Source: Mycolicibacterium phocaicum (lineage in GTDB: Bacteria; Actinomycetota; Actinomycetes; Mycobacteriales; Mycobacteriaceae). From it: a stretch of DNA of 64,000 nt. Numbering within the stretch: the first letter of the stretch is position 1; the number at the start of each line of letters is the position of its first letter. Where the stretch lies: contig NZ_AP022616.1 in assembly GCF_010731115.1 (NCBI RefSeq), forward strand, positions 930,001-994,000, given 5' to 3'. Positions 63,147 to 64,000 of this stretch are shown here, piece by piece. A program made the translations under genes and the position numbers. The notes below the pieces were generated by a model that made no database searches, had not been told where the DNA came from, and saw nothing but the letters and a program-made list of their open reading frames with translations.

Positions 63147-63713
63147 GTGATTGAAGATCGTCGTACGGTCGTGGCTGAGGCCGCCATCGCCGCGCTCGCG
63201 ACCAGGGGTGCGCGCGGCCTGACGCATCGGGCGGTTGATCAGCTGGCCGGCCTGCCCGAAGGCTCGACGTCGTACTACTTCCGCACCCGCGCCGCCCTGC
63301 TCCAGGCGTGCGCGGAGCACCTCGTCGCCCGGACGCAGCGCGAGCTGGGACCGGCGCTCGAAGAACGTGCCCAGCTCACCCTTCAGGAACTCGCCGCGCT
63401 CGCCGCGCAAGCCGTCTGCGCCTGGACGGCGGAGGGTGGGCTGCTTGTGCTCGCCCGTCACGAGTTGCTCCTGGAATCCGCCAGGCAGCCCGAAATACAC
63501 CAGACGTTGACTGCAGCCAGCGGCTATCTACAGAAGTGGCTGGAGGACCGGATCGCCGAACTCGGCCTACCGGCGGCGCCCGCGCGTGCCGCCGAACTCA
63601 TCGCCTGCCTCGACGGCATAGCCCTGGCGGCCGCGGTGGCGGGGCAACCAGACGGGGACGCTGTGGGCCGCAGCGTCACTCGAGTGGTGAACGGGCTACT
63701 GACCGAACCGTAG
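63147..63713 (+). CDS. TetR-family regulator
   Basis: A 188-residue regulator with an N-terminal helix-turn-helix (LTHRAVDQLAGLPEGSTSYY near residue 27-46). The C-terminal domain has no recognisable ligand class. GTG start at 63147 with AGGAG six bases upstream. It is divergent from the epimerase gene and surely binds the mirrored palindromes between them. The stop lies three bases before the convergent whiA end. Confidence 0.9.
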   Translation: MIEDRRTVVAEAAIAALATRGARGLTHRAVDQLAGLPEGSTSYYFRTRAALLQACAEHLVARTQRELGPALEERAQLTLQELAALAAQAVCAWTAEGGLLVLARHELLLESARQPEIHQTLTAASGYLQKWLEDRIAELGLPAAPARAAELIACLDGIALAAAVAGQPDGDAVGRSVTRVVNGLLTEP

Positions 63714-63716
63714 CGG

Positions 63717-64000
63717 CTAGGCGTCGTCGAGCAGGTCCGGGGTGACGGCCGACTCGGTGTCCGGAATGCCTTCCAGCTTGGCTTTCCGGTCGGCCATCGA
63801 CAGCAGGCGCCGAATCCGGCCTGCGACAGCATCTTTCGTCATCGGCGGGTCGGCCAGCCGGCCCAGTTCCTCGAGCGACGCCTGCCGGTGCTCGACACGC
63901 AACCGGCCCGCGGCCGAAAGGTGGTCGGGCACCGTGTCGCCGAGGATGTCCAGCGCCCGCTCGACCCGGGCCGCGGCCGCGACAGCCGCCCGGGCGGACC
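63717..64000 (-). CDS. whiA: Sporulation-type regulator WhiA, C-terminal part
   Basis: The last ~94 residues of WhiA; the gene starts beyond the right edge. The visible part is the DNA-binding C-terminal domain: [20 protein letters not shown], then the helix-turn-helix [21 protein letters not shown] and [13 protein letters not shown]. In actinobacteria WhiA regulates cell division genes. An apparent internal start at 63932 is only a Val codon of the long frame. It neighbours the glycolytic operon as in other rapid growers, apart from the inserted epimerase/TetR pair. Confidence 0.93.
   Translation of the reverse strand, partial: SARAAVAAAARVERALDILGDTVPDHLSAAGRLRVEHRQASLEELGRLADPPMTKDAVAGRIRRLLSMADRKAKLEGIPDTESAVTPDLLDDA

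Overview
The window comes from a fast-growing, high-G+C Mycobacterium (Mycolicibacterium-type). Gene order follows the M. tuberculosis Rv1485-to-Rv1423 region in reverse: hemH-inhA-fabG1, moxR1, ripB-ripA, acn-acnR, the Rv1473 ABC-F gene, echA12, the suf operon, mptB, ctaA, qor, ctaB, tkt-tal-zwf-opcA-pgl, secG, tpiA-pgk-gap and whiA. A phosphoenolpyruvate carboxylase, an MspA-family porin-like gene, an intein-free SufB and the absence of PE/PPE genes point to a rapid grower rather than the M. tuberculosis complex. I saw no rRNA, tRNA, CRISPR array or insertion sequence.

Layout. 1-8 kb (minus strand): cell-envelope genes, comprising ferrochelatase, the FAS-II reductases InhA and MabA, a MoxR/DUF58 pair, and the tandem NlpC/P60 peptidoglycan hydrolases RipB and RipA. 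8.2-11.7 kb: aconitase and its TetR regulator, separated by a perfect 15-bp hairpin. 11.7-18.9 kb: an accessory catabolic cluster of a ureohydrolase, an XRE-cupin regulator, an NCS1 transporter, an APC transporter, a nitrilase-family amidase and a FAD amino-acid monooxygenase. Together these fit the L-arginine 2-monooxygenase route (arginine to 4-guanidinobutyramide to 4-guanidinobutyrate to GABA plus urea). A shared palindrome lies in both divergent promoter regions. 19-24 kb: ABC-F ATPase, enoyl-CoA hydratase, thioredoxin, an Old Yellow Enzyme and an unknown protein. 24.2-26.5 kb: a membrane acyltransferase with an SGNH domain.

26.7-33.0 kb: the complete sufR-B-D-C-S-U-T iron-sulfur assembly operon, tightly coupled by ATGA-type overlaps, with a palindromic SufR operator candidate. 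33.1-38.7 kb: the lipomannan mannosyltransferase MptB with an ABC exporter, a DAPG-hydrolase-like gene facing a TetR gene across paired operators, and heme A synthase. 38.7-41.4 kb: an accessory island of visibly lower G+C, with a Uma2 protein and a compact four-gene cassette (unknown protein, PD-(D/E)XK-like nuclease, small protein, RelA/SpoT-type HD hydrolase). This cassette is the best candidate here for an undescribed system. 41.5-52.4 kb: ATP-grasp protein, quinone reductase, DUF1254 protein, CtaB and the pentose-phosphate operon.

52.5-64 kb: a DUF222/HNH (13E12-type) gene with a perfect SOS box over its -10 element, ppc, an MspA-like gene with a small proline-rich partner, secG, the glycolytic trio tpiA-pgk-gap, an epimerase/TetR divergent pair with mirrored operators, and the 3' end of whiA. 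Several genes (mptB, ctaA, the ATP-grasp gene, the HNH gene, the MspA-like gene) have a TANNNT hexamer ending exactly six bases before the start codon, as expected of leaderless mycobacterial mRNAs. All G+C statements are estimates by eye, and all family assignments are from recall of conserved motifs rather than from database searches.
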